DNA from: Rhizobium esperanzae | Lineage (GTDB): Bacteria > Pseudomonadota > Alphaproteobacteria > Rhizobiales > Rhizobiaceae | Length of the DNA: 64,000 nucleotides | NCBI RefSeq assembly: GCF_002204185.1 | Contig: NZ_MXPU01000005.1 | Span: forward strand, 310,001-374,000 | Direction of reading: 5' to 3' | Shown here: positions 26,396-35,586 of the stretch, in pieces | How the letters are laid out: each line of letters starts with the position of its first letter | Position numbering within the stretch: the first letter of the stretch is position 1 | Notes under the pieces: generated by a model | Database searches by the model: none | Seen by the model: the letters and a program-made list of their open reading frames with translations, nothing else | Told to the model about the DNA's origin: nothing | Program-made: the position numbers and the translations under genes

Positions 26396-26478
26396 TTTTT
26401 AGGCCCTTGACGGGGAAGAATGCCGATAAGGCGGGAGCGCCCGCGCATGGCATACGTGCGCGGTGGTCATGCGGGGGT

Positions 26479-27402
26479 TCAGCGATCGCTCAACCCGAGT
26501 TTTTCTCTTGCAACCAACGCGCCATGCTCGCTGACGACGCGAGCCGCCACGCCTGCGGCGAAGCGGGCGGCTGCCGGCGCGTCCTGACTCTCAAGATATC
26601 GTGCGAGGAAGGCACCATTGAAACTGTCGCCGGCGCTGGTGGTGTCGACGACCTTCTTGACCTTTTCGGCCGGAACGAAGGTCTCCTCGCCGCCGAAGTT
26701 CAAGTTGACACCGTCCGCGCCATTCTTGACCACGATATTGAGAGCGCCCAGCGCGCGGTAGCGATGAATGGTCGCCTCGATGGAATCATCGCCGAAATGA
26801 GCGGCCTCGTCGTCAAAGCTCGGCATGACGAGCACGGAGGAGCGAGCGCCTTCGCTGATCGTCGTATGCATGACATCGTAGCTCGACCACAGGCGGGGAC
26901 GGATGTTCGGGTCGAACACCACGAGCTTGCCGGCTGCCTTGGCGCGGCGGATTTCGGAGAGCAGCGTTGCGGCATCCTCCTGCGGCAGGATGGCAAGGGT
27001 GATGCCGGAGAAATAGACGAGATCCGCGCTTTCCACCGCCTCACGCAGATGATCCGGATCGGCTGCCAGGCTGCGGGCGGCCGAACTGTCGCGCCAATAG
27101 CTGAAGGAGCGTTCGCCGTTCTTCAGGTTAATCATGTAGAGGCCCGGCGTCTTGCCCTTGATGCGGCGGATGAGGTTCGTGCCGATACCCGCCCCGGCGA
27201 TAAAGGCAGCCATCTCGTCCGACATGGCGTCGTCACCGAGCGCGGTGAAATAATCGACCGACCAATCGGGGCCGAGGCAGGCGCGGGCATACCAGGCGGT
27301 ATTGAAGGTATCGCCGGCAAAGCCCTTGCGCAGCAGGCCGTCGCCGGCATGCGAGAGCTCCACCATGCATTCACCGATCGACAGAAACCGTCTTTCGTTC
27401 AC
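26479..27402 (-). CDS. kdgK: 2-Keto-3-deoxygluconate kinase (PfkB family)
   Basis: 307 residues from a GTG at 27400-27402, chosen because GGGAGGACAAG precedes it. PfkB motifs are the N-terminal glycine-rich segment RKGFAGDTFNTAWYAR (about 24-39) and the C-terminal DTTSAGDSFNGAFLARYL, which holds the catalytic Asp and anion hole. Segments VYFSGITLAILPQ and VFDPNIRPRLW match KdgK, which phosphorylates 2-keto-3-deoxygluconate from pectin or gluconate breakdown. No other Entner-Doudoroff gene is adjacent, so the substrate is likely but not certain. Confidence 0.85.
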   Translation of the reverse strand: MNERRFLSIGECMVELSHAGDGLLRKGFAGDTFNTAWYARACLGPDWSVDYFTALGDDAMSDEMAAFIAGAGIGTNLIRRIKGKTPGLYMINLKNGERSFSYWRDSSAARSLAADPDHLREAVESADLVYFSGITLAILPQEDAATLLSEIRRAKAAGKLVVFDPNIRPRLWSSYDVMHTTISEGARSSVLVMPSFDDEAAHFGDDSIEATIHRYRALGALNIVVKNGADGVNLNFGGEETFVPAEKVKKVVDTTSAGDSFNGAFLARYLESQDAPAAARFAAGVAARVVSEHGALVAREKLGLSDR

Positions 27403-27544
27403 CTTGTCCTCCCGGCATTGGAGCGCCGCTGATGCAACAGGCCGCTCTATCACTTTGAATTAACGCTTCATCCGCTGATACGCGGAGCCGGGCAGAGTGA
27501 CAAGCGTCGATATTGCGAGCGCCATTGCGACAAGGAACTGAAAG

Positions 27545-27570
27545 CCGCCTTCGCGGTCAAGCGAAGGCGG
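27545..27570 (-). terminator. Hairpin downstream of the small exported protein gene
   Basis: CCGCCTTCGC and GCGAAGGCGG form a perfect 10-bp stem with a 6-base loop, 18 bp past the gene end. On the minus strand it is followed by GCTTTCAG, a weak U-run. Confidence 0.6.
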
Positions 27571-27587
27571 GCGAGCGCGAAGGGTGT

Positions 27588-27929
27588 TTATTCGTGGATG
27601 GTATAGCTGCCGAGCTCGCAAAGATCCTGCGTGTCTTCGGTGGTGTCGAGGTCCGAGTCTTCGTCGAATTCGAAGCGCATGTCGTATTTGCAGACGGTGC
27701 GGCCGTCGGCAATGGTGATGTTCACGGTCTCGCCCGGATTGAGGACATCCTCGCCGAACACGTCTTCTTCCCAGCTGTTGACGCCTGTCGGCGAGCTGTA
27801 GAAGCGCGTCAGGACGGACTTGGTCCCGTTGGTGAGCTGGAATTTCAGATCTTCGGCATGTGACGATACGGCGGAGGTGGCGATAATCGCGGCGGCAAGC
27901 GCGATCAATCCGGACAGTTTCGATTTCAT
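27588..27929 (-). CDS. Small exported protein of unknown function
   Basis: 113 residues. The start MKSKLSGLIALAAAIIATSA is a signal peptide with likely cleavage at SHA|ED. The mature protein has LKFQLTNGTKSVLTRFYSSP and ends in an acidic DEDSDLDTTEDTQDLC segment, with two cysteines (VCKYD, DLCELG) that could pair. A beta-sandwich periplasmic protein seems likely. It lies alone between kdgK and the opp operon. I do not recognise a named family. Confidence 0.65.
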   Translation of the reverse strand: MKSKLSGLIALAAAIIATSAVSSHAEDLKFQLTNGTKSVLTRFYSSPTGVNSWEEDVFGEDVLNPGETVNITIADGRTVCKYDMRFEFDEDSDLDTTEDTQDLCELGSYTIHE

Positions 27930-28079
27930 ATATGCGGTTCCCCAAGCCCATGATTAGGCGGAGAAAGGCATAGCATATCCGCATCTAAATCTTTCTTAGC
28001 GGAGACTATAGATTTCGGAAGTAACTGTGTTTTGGCCTTTTCGCCGCGAAGGGACGTGACAGGCGCTTGGAAAAGCGAA

Positions 28080-28096
28080 GGCCGCTTCATGCGGCC
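28080..28096 (-). terminator. Probable terminator of the opp operon
   Basis: GGCCGC-TTCAT-GCGGCC forms a six-base-pair stem 10 bp past the last gene. The minus strand continues TTCGCTTTTCC, a broken U-run. Confidence 0.5.
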
Positions 28097-28106
28097 CTCG
28101 TTCCAT

Positions 28107-29093
28107 TCACGGCCTGTCCATATGATAGCAGGCGGCCTTCTGGCCGGGCCGGACTTCCTCGGTCGGCGGCATTTCGGTGCGGCAGATGTCGGTCGCCTTC
28201 CAGCAGCGGGGAGAGAAGACGCAGCCCTTCGGCGGGTTGAGCGGCGAGGGCGGATCCCCCTGCAGGCGGATGCGGGTGCGCAGGCGCGCAAGCTTCGGAT
28301 CCGGGATCGGCGCCGCGGAAAAGAGGGCCTGGGTATAGGGATGGGCGGGATGATCGAAGACGGTGGCGCAGTCGCCTGATTCCACCACGCGGCCGAGGTA
28401 GAGCACCAGCACATCGTCGGAGATCAGGCGCACGACGGAGAGGTCGTGGCTGATGAAGATCAGCGTCAGGCCGAATTCCTTTCGCAGCCTGCGCAGGAGC
28501 GTAATGACCTGACCTTGGATCGAAACGTCGAGAGCCGAAACCGGCTCGTCGCAGACGATGAGCTTCGGTTTGGTGACGATCGCCCGCGCTATCCCGATGC
28601 GTTGCGCCTGGCCGCCGGAGAATTCGTGCGGATAGCGGTTGATCATCTCAGGCACCAGACCGACGGCGCTCATGATTTCGCGCACGCGCTGGGTACGCTC
28701 GGCCTTCGAAAGCTTCTTTTCGAAGACGGTCAGCGGCTCGGCGATGATGTCTCCAACCGTCATGCGCGGGTCGAGCGAGGCGATCGGATCCTGGAAGATG
28801 ATCTGCATGTCGCGTCGCGCGGCACGCATTTCCTCCTCTGTGAGGTCGAGAAGATTGCGTCCCTGCCAGAGGATGCGGCCCTTCTGCGATTTCAACAGCC
28901 GCAGGATCGAACGGCCGAGCGTGGATTTGCCGCAGCCGGATTCGCCGACGACTCCGAGTGTGCGGCCTTCGGCGAGATCGAAGCTGACATTGTTGACGGC
29001 GGTAAGGAAGACCGGCGGCTTGAAGAGCCCTTTCGCCGGCAGTTCGAACTGGGTGGTGAGGTTTTCGACCCTCAGCAGCGATCGATCAGCCAT
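28107..29093 (-). CDS. Oligopeptide ABC transporter ATPase, OppF type
   Basis: 328 residues. Walker A is GVVGESGCGKSTLGRSILRL (about 49-68), the ABC signature HEFSGGQAQRIGIARAI, and Walker B KLIVCDEPVSALDVS. The C-terminal oligopeptide-transporter domain carries the cysteine-rich GCVFSPRCWKATDICRTEMP. It powers peptide uptake together with the OppD-type partner, whose 3' end it overlaps by 8 bp. It is last in the five-gene leftward operon. Specificity is set by the binding protein and is not readable here. Confidence 0.92.
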   Translation of the reverse strand: MADRSLLRVENLTTQFELPAKGLFKPPVFLTAVNNVSFDLAEGRTLGVVGESGCGKSTLGRSILRLLKSQKGRILWQGRNLLDLTEEEMRAARRDMQIIFQDPIASLDPRMTVGDIIAEPLTVFEKKLSKAERTQRVREIMSAVGLVPEMINRYPHEFSGGQAQRIGIARAIVTKPKLIVCDEPVSALDVSIQGQVITLLRRLRKEFGLTLIFISHDLSVVRLISDDVLVLYLGRVVESGDCATVFDHPAHPYTQALFSAAPIPDPKLARLRTRIRLQGDPPSPLNPPKGCVFSPRCWKATDICRTEMPPTEEVRPGQKAACYHMDRP

Positions 29094-30087
29094 GGTTCAG
29101 CAACTCCTCACGGCGCGGGAACGGGTGGTAACAGGCCGCACAGTGGCGCGGTGCCAACGGTTCGAGGGGAGGCGGACGGTCGATGCAATCGTCCTGGACC
29201 TGCGAACAGCGCGGCGAGAAATTGCACCCCTTCGGCAGGTGCTGCAGGTTCGGCGGGCGGCCGGGGATGACGACGAGGTGGTCGACATCCTGGTCCGGGC
29301 GCGGGATAGAGGCATGCAGCGCCGCCGTATAGGGATGGGCGGGACTATCGAAGAGTTCGTCGACAGGCGCCTCCTCGACAATGCGGCCGGCATACATGAC
29401 GGCGACGCGGTCGGCGAGGCCGGCAACGACGCCGAGATCGTGGGTGATCATAATGAGCGCTGTGTTCATCTCCGCTGTCAGATCGTTGAAGAGATCGAGG
29501 ATCTGCGCCTGGATGGTGACGTCGAGCGCCGTCGTCGGCTCGTCGGCAATCAGGAGCTTCGGCTTGGTGAGCAGCGCCATGGCGATGACGATGCGCTGGC
29601 GCATGCCGCCTGACAGTTCGTGCGGATAAAGGTGGAAGCGCCGCGTCGGGTCTGGGATGCCGACGCGTTTGAGCATGTCGAGGGCAGCGTCGGATGCGGC
29701 GCGCGCCGTCAGGCCGCGGTGGACCTCCAGTTGTTCCGTCAACTGCCGGGAAATCTTCAGTGACGGGTTCAGCGCTGTCATCGGGTCCTGGAAGACCATC
29801 GCCATGTCCTTGCCGCGGATCTGGTCGAGCTCGCGCGGCTTCAACGCCAGCACGTCCTTGCCTTCGAGCAGCGCCTGTCCCGTCGTCCTGCCGTTCTTGG
29901 CAAGCAGGCCCATGATGCCGAGGAAGGTCTGGCTCTTGCCGGAGCCGGACTCGCCGACGATGGCGATGCGCTCGCCGCGCCGGACGGTGAGGTTCATGTT
30001 GGACACCGCCTTCACGTCGCCGTCTGGGGTCGCAAAGGTGATCGAGTAATCCTTGAGTTCGAGGAGGATGTCTTTTTCTTGGAGCAT
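29086..30087 (-). CDS. Oligopeptide ABC transporter ATPase, OppD type
   Basis: 333 residues. Walker A IVGESGSGKSQTFLGIMGLL (about 43-62; Gln in place of the more usual Thr after GKS), signature HELSGGMRQRIVIAMAL and Walker B KLLIADEPTTALDVT are all present. The C-terminal domain has GCNFSPRCSQVQDDCIDRPP. It pairs with the OppF-type ATPase downstream as the heterodimeric motor. The start lies one base after the oppC-type stop, so the genes are tightly coupled. Confidence 0.92.
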   Translation of the reverse strand: MLQEKDILLELKDYSITFATPDGDVKAVSNMNLTVRRGERIAIVGESGSGKSQTFLGIMGLLAKNGRTTGQALLEGKDVLALKPRELDQIRGKDMAMVFQDPMTALNPSLKISRQLTEQLEVHRGLTARAASDAALDMLKRVGIPDPTRRFHLYPHELSGGMRQRIVIAMALLTKPKLLIADEPTTALDVTIQAQILDLFNDLTAEMNTALIMITHDLGVVAGLADRVAVMYAGRIVEEAPVDELFDSPAHPYTAALHASIPRPDQDVDHLVVIPGRPPNLQHLPKGCNFSPRCSQVQDDCIDRPPPLEPLAPRHCAACYHPFPRREELLNHG

Positions 30088-30088
30088 T

Positions 30089-31006
30089 CTATCGATCCTT
30101 CGGGTCGAACGCGTCGCGCAGGCCGTCGCCGATGAAGAGCAGGCTGAGCAGCAGGGCGACGAGGAAGCTGGCCGGGAAGATCAGCAGCCAGGGCATGCTT
30201 TCCATGGCGTCGGTCCCTTCCGCGATCAGCGTGCCGAGCGAGGTCAGCGGTTCCTGCACGCCGAAGCCGAGATAGGAGAGGAAGCTTTCGGTGGCGATGA
30301 TTTCAGGCACGGTCAGCGCCGCGAAGATGACGACGGGGCCGACGAGGTTCGGGATGATGTGCTTGACGATGATCTTGAACGGCCGCTGCCCGGAGGCGCG
30401 CGCCGCTTCGATGAATTCGCGATGCTTGATCGACAGCGTCTGGCCGCGCACGATGCGGGCCATGGTCAGCCATTCCAGCGCGCCGATCGCGGCAAAGAGC
30501 AGGTAGACGTTGCGGCCGAAGATCACCATCAGCAGGATGACGAAAAGGATATAGGGAAGCGCGTACATGATGTCGACGAAACGCATCATGATCGCATCCA
30601 GCCTGCCGCCGATATAGCCTGAGACCGCGCCATAGAGCACCCCGATGACGACCGAGACGACGGTTGCCGTCAGCGCCACGGCCAGCGAGACGCGGGTGCC
30701 GTAGAGCACCCGGGCGAGAAGGTCGCGGCCGTTCGGGTCGGTGCCGAAATAATGGCCGGTCTCGATCGAGGGCGGGATGCGGAAGGCCGCCCAATCCGGG
30801 TCCTCGTAGTTGAAGGGAATGAACCAGGGGCCGAGGAAGGCGGCGAGGATCAGGAGCCCCAGGACGGCGATCGAGAGCACGGCGGCCTTGTTGCGCGCCA
30901 GGCGACGGAGCGCATCCCTGGTCAGCGAACGGCCTTCGGGCGCCAGACCTTCCGCCTCCAGAAGTTCCTGGGCGAGCAGCTCGCGTTTTGCGGGGTTGAG
31001 GATCAT
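30089..31006 (-). CDS. Oligopeptide ABC transporter permease, OppC type
   Basis: 305 residues from the ATG at 31004-31006, chosen because it overlaps the stop of the preceding permease as ATGA; an in-frame start at 31033 also exists. The N-terminal OppC segment (RDALRRLARNKAAVLSIAVL) precedes six membrane helices. The EAA loop in FIEAARASGQRPFKIIVKHI is the contact for the ATPase. FGTDPNGRDLLARVLYGTR is the usual OppC signature. It forms the membrane channel with the OppB-type subunit. Confidence 0.93.
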   Translation of the reverse strand: MILNPAKRELLAQELLEAEGLAPEGRSLTRDALRRLARNKAAVLSIAVLGLLILAAFLGPWFIPFNYEDPDWAAFRIPPSIETGHYFGTDPNGRDLLARVLYGTRVSLAVALTATVVSVVIGVLYGAVSGYIGGRLDAIMMRFVDIMYALPYILFVILLMVIFGRNVYLLFAAIGALEWLTMARIVRGQTLSIKHREFIEAARASGQRPFKIIVKHIIPNLVGPVVIFAALTVPEIIATESFLSYLGFGVQEPLTSLGTLIAEGTDAMESMPWLLIFPASFLVALLLSLLFIGDGLRDAFDPKDR

Positions 31007-31926
31007 CGGTTTCTCACTTTCGGATCGAGCCACGCATAGGCGATATCGACGAGAAGGTTCAGGAACACGATCAGCACCATATAGAAGATGACCGTACCGA
31101 GAACCATGCCGTAATCGCGGTTCAACGCCGCATTGACGAAGTAGCGGCCGATGCCGGGCAATCCGAAGATGCTCTCGACAACCAGCGAGCCGGTGAGAAG
31201 GTAGCTTGCTGCCGGTCCGAGATAGGAGACGACAGGCATCAGCGCAGGCTTTAGCGCGTGGCGCATCACCGTCAGCCGCGGGCCGATGCCCTTGGCCTTG
31301 GCAGTGCGGATGAAGTTCTGGTTCATCACTTCGATCATCGAGCCGCGGGTTATGCGCGAGATGCGCCCGGCATGGGGCAGGGCCAGAACGACGATCGGCA
31401 GGACAAGGAATTTGAGCGAGCCGTCACCCCAGCCGCCAACCGGAAACCAGGCGAGATGGATGCCGAAGATCAATTGCAGGATCGGCGCGATCAGGAAGTT
31501 CGGCAGCACGACGCCGATCAGGATGAGGCTGCCGAGAATGTAATCCGGCGCCTTGTTCTGATAGAGCGCCCCGAGACAGCCGACGGTCACGCCGACGATG
31601 ATGGCAATCAGAAAGGCGGCCGTGCCGATGGTGAAGGTGTAGGGCAGGCCGATCATGATCTGCTGAGCGACGCTGAAATCCTCGCTGGAGAAGGAGGGGC
31701 CGAGATCGCCCTTGAGCAGATCTCCGACGTAGAGCAGGTATTGCTGGATCAGCGGCTTGTCGAGATTGTAGTGGGCCGCGAGATTTTTGAGAATGACCGG
31801 CGGCAATGGCCTTTCGCCATCGAAGGGGCCGCCGGGAGCGAGGCGCAGGACGAAAAACGAGGCTGTTACGGCGATCCACATGACGGGGATCGTCGACAGC
31901 AGGCGACGGAGAGCGTATTTGATCAT
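31003..31926 (-). CDS. Oligopeptide ABC transporter permease, OppB type
   Basis: 307 residues. The start MIKYALRRLLSTIPVMWIAV and the ARLAPGGPFDGERPLPP-like loop (here LRLAPGGPFDGERPLPP) are typical of OppB. The EAA loop is FIRTAKAKGIGPRLTVMRHA, and the C-terminal GLPGIGRYFVNAALNRDYGM is conserved. It lies 49 bp downstream of the binding-protein gene, across a strong hairpin. Six transmembrane helices are expected. Confidence 0.93.
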   Translation of the reverse strand: MIKYALRRLLSTIPVMWIAVTASFFVLRLAPGGPFDGERPLPPVILKNLAAHYNLDKPLIQQYLLYVGDLLKGDLGPSFSSEDFSVAQQIMIGLPYTFTIGTAAFLIAIIVGVTVGCLGALYQNKAPDYILGSLILIGVVLPNFLIAPILQLIFGIHLAWFPVGGWGDGSLKFLVLPIVVLALPHAGRISRITRGSMIEVMNQNFIRTAKAKGIGPRLTVMRHALKPALMPVVSYLGPAASYLLTGSLVVESIFGLPGIGRYFVNAALNRDYGMVLGTVIFYMVLIVFLNLLVDIAYAWLDPKVRNR

Positions 31927-31936
31927 GGTCGTGGGC

Positions 31937-31967
31937 CGGTCCTTCCCGCAGTGTGCGGGAAGGACCG
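31937..31967. other. Strong stem-loop between oppA-type and oppB-type genes
   Basis: CGGTCCTTCCCGCA and TGCGGGAAGGACCG form a perfect 14-bp stem with a 3-base loop. The minus-strand flank is not U-rich, so it is unlikely to stop most transcription. Hairpins here commonly protect the binding-protein mRNA end and raise its level over the permeases. Confidence 0.75.
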
Positions 31968-31974
31968 TTTTCCC

Positions 31975-33555
31975 TTACTCTTTGATCGACAGCCAGCGCG
32001 TGCGGTGGATGTCCTGAATGTTGTCGACGAAGCCTTCGATCTTCGGCGAAACGACGTTCTTCGAGACATAGTAGTAGATCGGCAGGGCGGCGGATTCATC
32101 CAGCGCCAGCTGCTCGGCCTTCTTGAAGATTTCGGCGCGCTTCTTCAGGTCCGTCTCGGCGTTGCCGTCCTTGATCATCTTGTCGTAATCGGGATTCGAC
32201 CAGCGGCCGTAGTTCATCTGGACGCCAGTCACCAGCAGGTTCAGGAAGTTGTCCGGGTCATTGTAATCGGCGAGCCAGCCGGCACGGCCGATTTCCACCT
32301 GGCCGCGCTGCATCTGGTCGTAATGCACCTTGGTTTCGGCGTTGACGAGCTCGACATCGACGCCGAGCGGCTTCCACATCGACGCGATCGCGACGGCGAT
32401 GCGCTTGTGATTGTCATTGGTATTGTAGCTGAGGACCGCGTGGAGCGGCTTATCTGGGCCGAATCCGGCGTCGGCAAGCAGCTTCTTGGCCTCGGCGACC
32501 TTGTCCTTGTAAGGCAGGTCCTTCCAGCTGACATAGGCCGGCTCGCCGTAATTGGCCGTGCCTGGCGGAACCCAGGAATAGGCCGGCAGTTCGCCGGTGC
32601 CGAGGATCTGCGGGCCGATCACTTCGCGGTTGATCGCCATGGAGAGAGCCTGGCGGACGCGCTTGTCGCTGAAGGGCGGCTTCTGCGAATTGACGACATA
32701 ATAATAGAGGCCTGAGAAGGGCGCGACATGCGCCTGGCCCGGCAGGTTCTTCTTCATCCATTCGTACTGGTCGGTCGGGAAATCGGTGAGGATGTCGAAT
32801 TCGCCGGCGCGGTAACGTTTCAGTGCGGCTTCCTGATCTTCGAGCACGAAGAACTTGGCGCCGTCGATCTTCAGGTCCTTGGTGCCGTACCACTGGTCGT
32901 TCTTGACTGTTGTGACGTGCGAGCCTGGAACCCATTCGACTGGCTTATAGGGGCCGTTAGTGACGATGTTGCCGATCTTGACCCAATCCTGGCCTTTCGC
33001 CTCGACGACATGCTTCGGCAGCGGATAGGCCGTGTAGTGCATCAGCGCGTTGAGGAAGTAAGGCGTCGGATTTTCCAGGGTGATTTCGAGTGTCTTGTCG
33101 TCGATCGCCTTGACGCCGAGCTGGCTGAGATCAGTGATCTCGCCCTTGTTGATCTTTTCGGCGTTCTTGATGGTGAACTGCAGATAGGCGTAGTCGGCGG
33201 CGTTTTTCGGGTCGACGAGGCGCTGGAAGGCGAAGACGAAGTCTCCTGCCGTTACCGGCTGGCCATCGGACCACTTGATGCCGTCGCGGAGCTTGAACGT
33301 GTAGACCTTGCCGTCAGGCGAAATAGTCCAGCTTTCGGCCTGGCCAGGGACCGGATTGTCCTTGGCGTCCTCGGTGACGAGGCCTTCGAAAATGTCGCCG
33401 GCAATACGATTCTCCCAGTCGCCGGAAAGTTTCTGCGGATCGAGCGATTGAGGATCGCCACCATTGTGGATGTTGAGCGTCGCCGCGTGCGCCGAAAACG
33501 CCAGCAATGTGCCAAGCATTGCGGAGGCGAGAAATTTTTTCGTGAACTGGTTCAT
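31975..33555 (-). CDS. Oligopeptide ABC transporter substrate-binding protein
   Basis: 526 residues from the ATG at 33553-33555 with a signal peptide (MNQFTKKFLASAMLGTLLAF, cleavage after AHA). The SBP family 5 fold is shown by LNIHNGGDPQSLDPQKLSGD, the YTFKLRDGIKWSDGQPVTAG signature near 80-100, and LSMAINREVIGPQILG. The closest type is OppA (YAYLQFTIKNAEKINKGEI). It lies first in the operon and delivers peptides to the permeases. No lipobox is present, so it should be a free periplasmic protein. Confidence 0.94.
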   Translation of the reverse strand: MNQFTKKFLASAMLGTLLAFSAHAATLNIHNGGDPQSLDPQKLSGDWENRIAGDIFEGLVTEDAKDNPVPGQAESWTISPDGKVYTFKLRDGIKWSDGQPVTAGDFVFAFQRLVDPKNAADYAYLQFTIKNAEKINKGEITDLSQLGVKAIDDKTLEITLENPTPYFLNALMHYTAYPLPKHVVEAKGQDWVKIGNIVTNGPYKPVEWVPGSHVTTVKNDQWYGTKDLKIDGAKFFVLEDQEAALKRYRAGEFDILTDFPTDQYEWMKKNLPGQAHVAPFSGLYYYVVNSQKPPFSDKRVRQALSMAINREVIGPQILGTGELPAYSWVPPGTANYGEPAYVSWKDLPYKDKVAEAKKLLADAGFGPDKPLHAVLSYNTNDNHKRIAVAIASMWKPLGVDVELVNAETKVHYDQMQRGQVEIGRAGWLADYNDPDNFLNLLVTGVQMNYGRWSNPDYDKMIKDGNAETDLKKRAEIFKKAEQLALDESAALPIYYYVSKNVVSPKIEGFVDNIQDIHRTRWLSIKE

Positions 33556-33645
33556 TGATGGGTCCACCTTTCTAGGCTTTGCGCCTTTATTAGACATTTG
33601 TTCCCGGTTTTCGACCTCTTACGTGCAGGTCAGTGCGCACCTTAT

Positions 33646-33660
33646 CGCAAAGGCTTTGCG
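33646..33660. promoter_or_regulatory. Perfect 15-bp palindrome in the oppA / alpha-glucosidase promoter region
   Basis: CGCAAAGGCTTTGCG is a perfect inverted repeat around a central base, about 90 bp from the oppA-type start and 180 bp from the glucosidase start. The form is like a LacI-family operator, but no such regulator is in the window, so binding is a guess. Confidence 0.35.
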
Positions 33661-33842
33661 TTGCAACCCCAAATCCGGAGCCTGGTTTGCGGTTGTGGAC
33701 AAGCCTATATACGGCTCCCTCTTGTCGGATCGCGACGAAGCGTCGCGGCGGTTTCGGCTCCAATCATAACGGCTTCACGAGGTTGTCTTTTGTTGCGTCC
33801 GCTTTAGTGTGTCGAGCGCAAACGAGGCAGGAGAGGTAGCCG

Positions 33843-35564
33843 ATGGCATTGCAGGCAGGCGGAAATGCGGACTGGTGGCGCGGAGCGGTGATCTATCAGG
33901 TCTACCCGCGCTCGTTTCAGGACACCAACAGTGATGGGCTCGGCGATCTCAAAGGGATCACCCGCCGGCTGCCGCATATCGCCAGCCTCGGCGTCGATGC
34001 GATCTGGCTTTCACCCTTCTTCAAGTCTCCCATGGCCGACATGGGTTACGACGTTTCCGATTATTGCGACGTCGATCCGATCTTCGGGACGCTCGCCGAT
34101 TTCGACGAGATGATGGCCGAGGCGCACAGGCTCGGCATCAAAGTCATCATCGACCAGGTGATCTCGCACACTTCCGACCGACATCCATGGTTCGTCGAGA
34201 GCCGGGCGAGCCGGAGCAATCCGAAGGCGGACTGGTATGTCTGGGCCGATCCGAAGCCCGATGGGACGGCGCCGAATAACTGGCTGTCGATCTTCGGCGG
34301 CCCTGGTTGGGAATGGGACGGCGTGCGCCGGCAATATTACCAGCACAATTTCCTGACTTCGCAGCCTGATCTCAATTTCCACAGCGCAGAAGTGCAGGAG
34401 GCGGTGCTGGAGACGGTGAAGTTCTGGCTCGACCGCGGTGTCGACGGCTTCAGGCTGGACACAGTCAACTATTATTTCTGCGACAGAGAGCTCAGAAACA
34501 ATCCGCCGCACGAGCCCGATACCAGTGATGGGGGCCTCGATGCGCCCGACACCAATCCTTACGGCATGCAGAACCATCTCTACGACAAGACGCAGCCGGA
34601 AAATATCGGCTTCCTCAAGCGCTTTCGAGCGCTGCTCGACCGCTATGAAGATCGCACGACCGTCGGCGAAGTCGGTGACGGTGCTCGCTCGCTGAAGACG
34701 GTGGCCGCCTATACAAGCGGCGATGACAAGCTGCACATGTGTTACACCTTCGATCTGCTGGGGCCTGATTTCACCGCCGCGCATATCCGCGGCTGCGTTG
34801 AGGCCTTCCAGAAATCGGTGACCGACGGTTGGGTCTGCTGGGCTTTCTCCAATCATGACGTCATGCGCCATGTCAGCCGGTTCGCACTTGCTGAGGAGGA
34901 GCGGCCGGTTATCGCCAAGCTCGCGATCTCCGTACTTGCGGCGCTGCGCGGTTCAATCTGCCTTTATCAGGGCGAAGAGCTCGGACTGCCGGAAGCGGAG
35001 CTTGCCTTCGAGGATTTACGCGATCCCTATGGCATCCGCTTCTGGCCGGCCTTCAAGGGCCGCGACGGATGCCGCACGCCGATGCCCTGGGAGGCCGGCA
35101 AGGCGCATGCGGGCTTCACTTCGGCTGAAAAGAGCTGGCTGCCGGTGCCTTACGAGCAGGCTGCGCTTTCCGTGGATACGCAGGAGGATAGCGACAGCTC
35201 GGTGCTGCACCACTACCGCCGGACGCTCGCCTTCCGGAAGAGCCACCCTGCACTGATCGACGGCGAGATGACCTTTATCGGCACCAATCAGGACCTGCTG
35301 GCCTTCACCCGCGAAAAGGACGGAGAGAAACTGCTGTTCGTTTTCAACCTGACGCGCAAACCGGCGGAATTCCGCCTGCCTGACGGCATGGTATTCGGAG
35401 AGCCCTTGGCCATGCCGGGCTACGAGGCTGTGGACGATGCCGGAACGGTGACGCTTGCGGCGCTGGACGGGTTTTGTGCGCGCGTTGGTGGCCTCTCGAC
35501 GCTGCTCGGGAAGGTGCCCGTTGCGAAACCCGTCGAGGGTGAATTGCCGGAGGCCTGGCAGTAA
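33843..35564 (+). CDS. Alpha-glucosidase, GH13 family
   Basis: 573 residues, preceded by GGCAGGAGAGG. The GH13 regions are all visible: WWRGAVIYQVYPRSFQDTNS at the start, VIIDQVISHTSDRHPWF (region I), GVDGFRLDTVN with the nucleophile Asp (region II), TVGEVGD with the acid Glu (region III) and AFSNHDV (region IV). The form is that of the alpha-1,4/1,1-glucosidases used in disaccharide breakdown, such as AglA of rhizobia. No sugar transporter or LacI-type regulator is adjacent. The enzyme has no signal peptide and is cytoplasmic. Confidence 0.92.
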   Translation: MALQAGGNADWWRGAVIYQVYPRSFQDTNSDGLGDLKGITRRLPHIASLGVDAIWLSPFFKSPMADMGYDVSDYCDVDPIFGTLADFDEMMAEAHRLGIKVIIDQVISHTSDRHPWFVESRASRSNPKADWYVWADPKPDGTAPNNWLSIFGGPGWEWDGVRRQYYQHNFLTSQPDLNFHSAEVQEAVLETVKFWLDRGVDGFRLDTVNYYFCDRELRNNPPHEPDTSDGGLDAPDTNPYGMQNHLYDKTQPENIGFLKRFRALLDRYEDRTTVGEVGDGARSLKTVAAYTSGDDKLHMCYTFDLLGPDFTAAHIRGCVEAFQKSVTDGWVCWAFSNHDVMRHVSRFALAEEERPVIAKLAISVLAALRGSICLYQGEELGLPEAELAFEDLRDPYGIRFWPAFKGRDGCRTPMPWEAGKAHAGFTSAEKSWLPVPYEQAALSVDTQEDSDSSVLHHYRRTLAFRKSHPALIDGEMTFIGTNQDLLAFTREKDGEKLLFVFNLTRKPAEFRLPDGMVFGEPLAMPGYEAVDDAGTVTLAALDGFCARVGGLSTLLGKVPVAKPVEGELPEAWQ

Positions 35565-35586
35565 GCACTCCGAACCCCGGCGCTAC

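Noticed and set aside
31258..32715. Long plus-strand open frame across oppB- and oppA-type genes
   Set aside because: Opposite two clear transporter genes. No family likeness.
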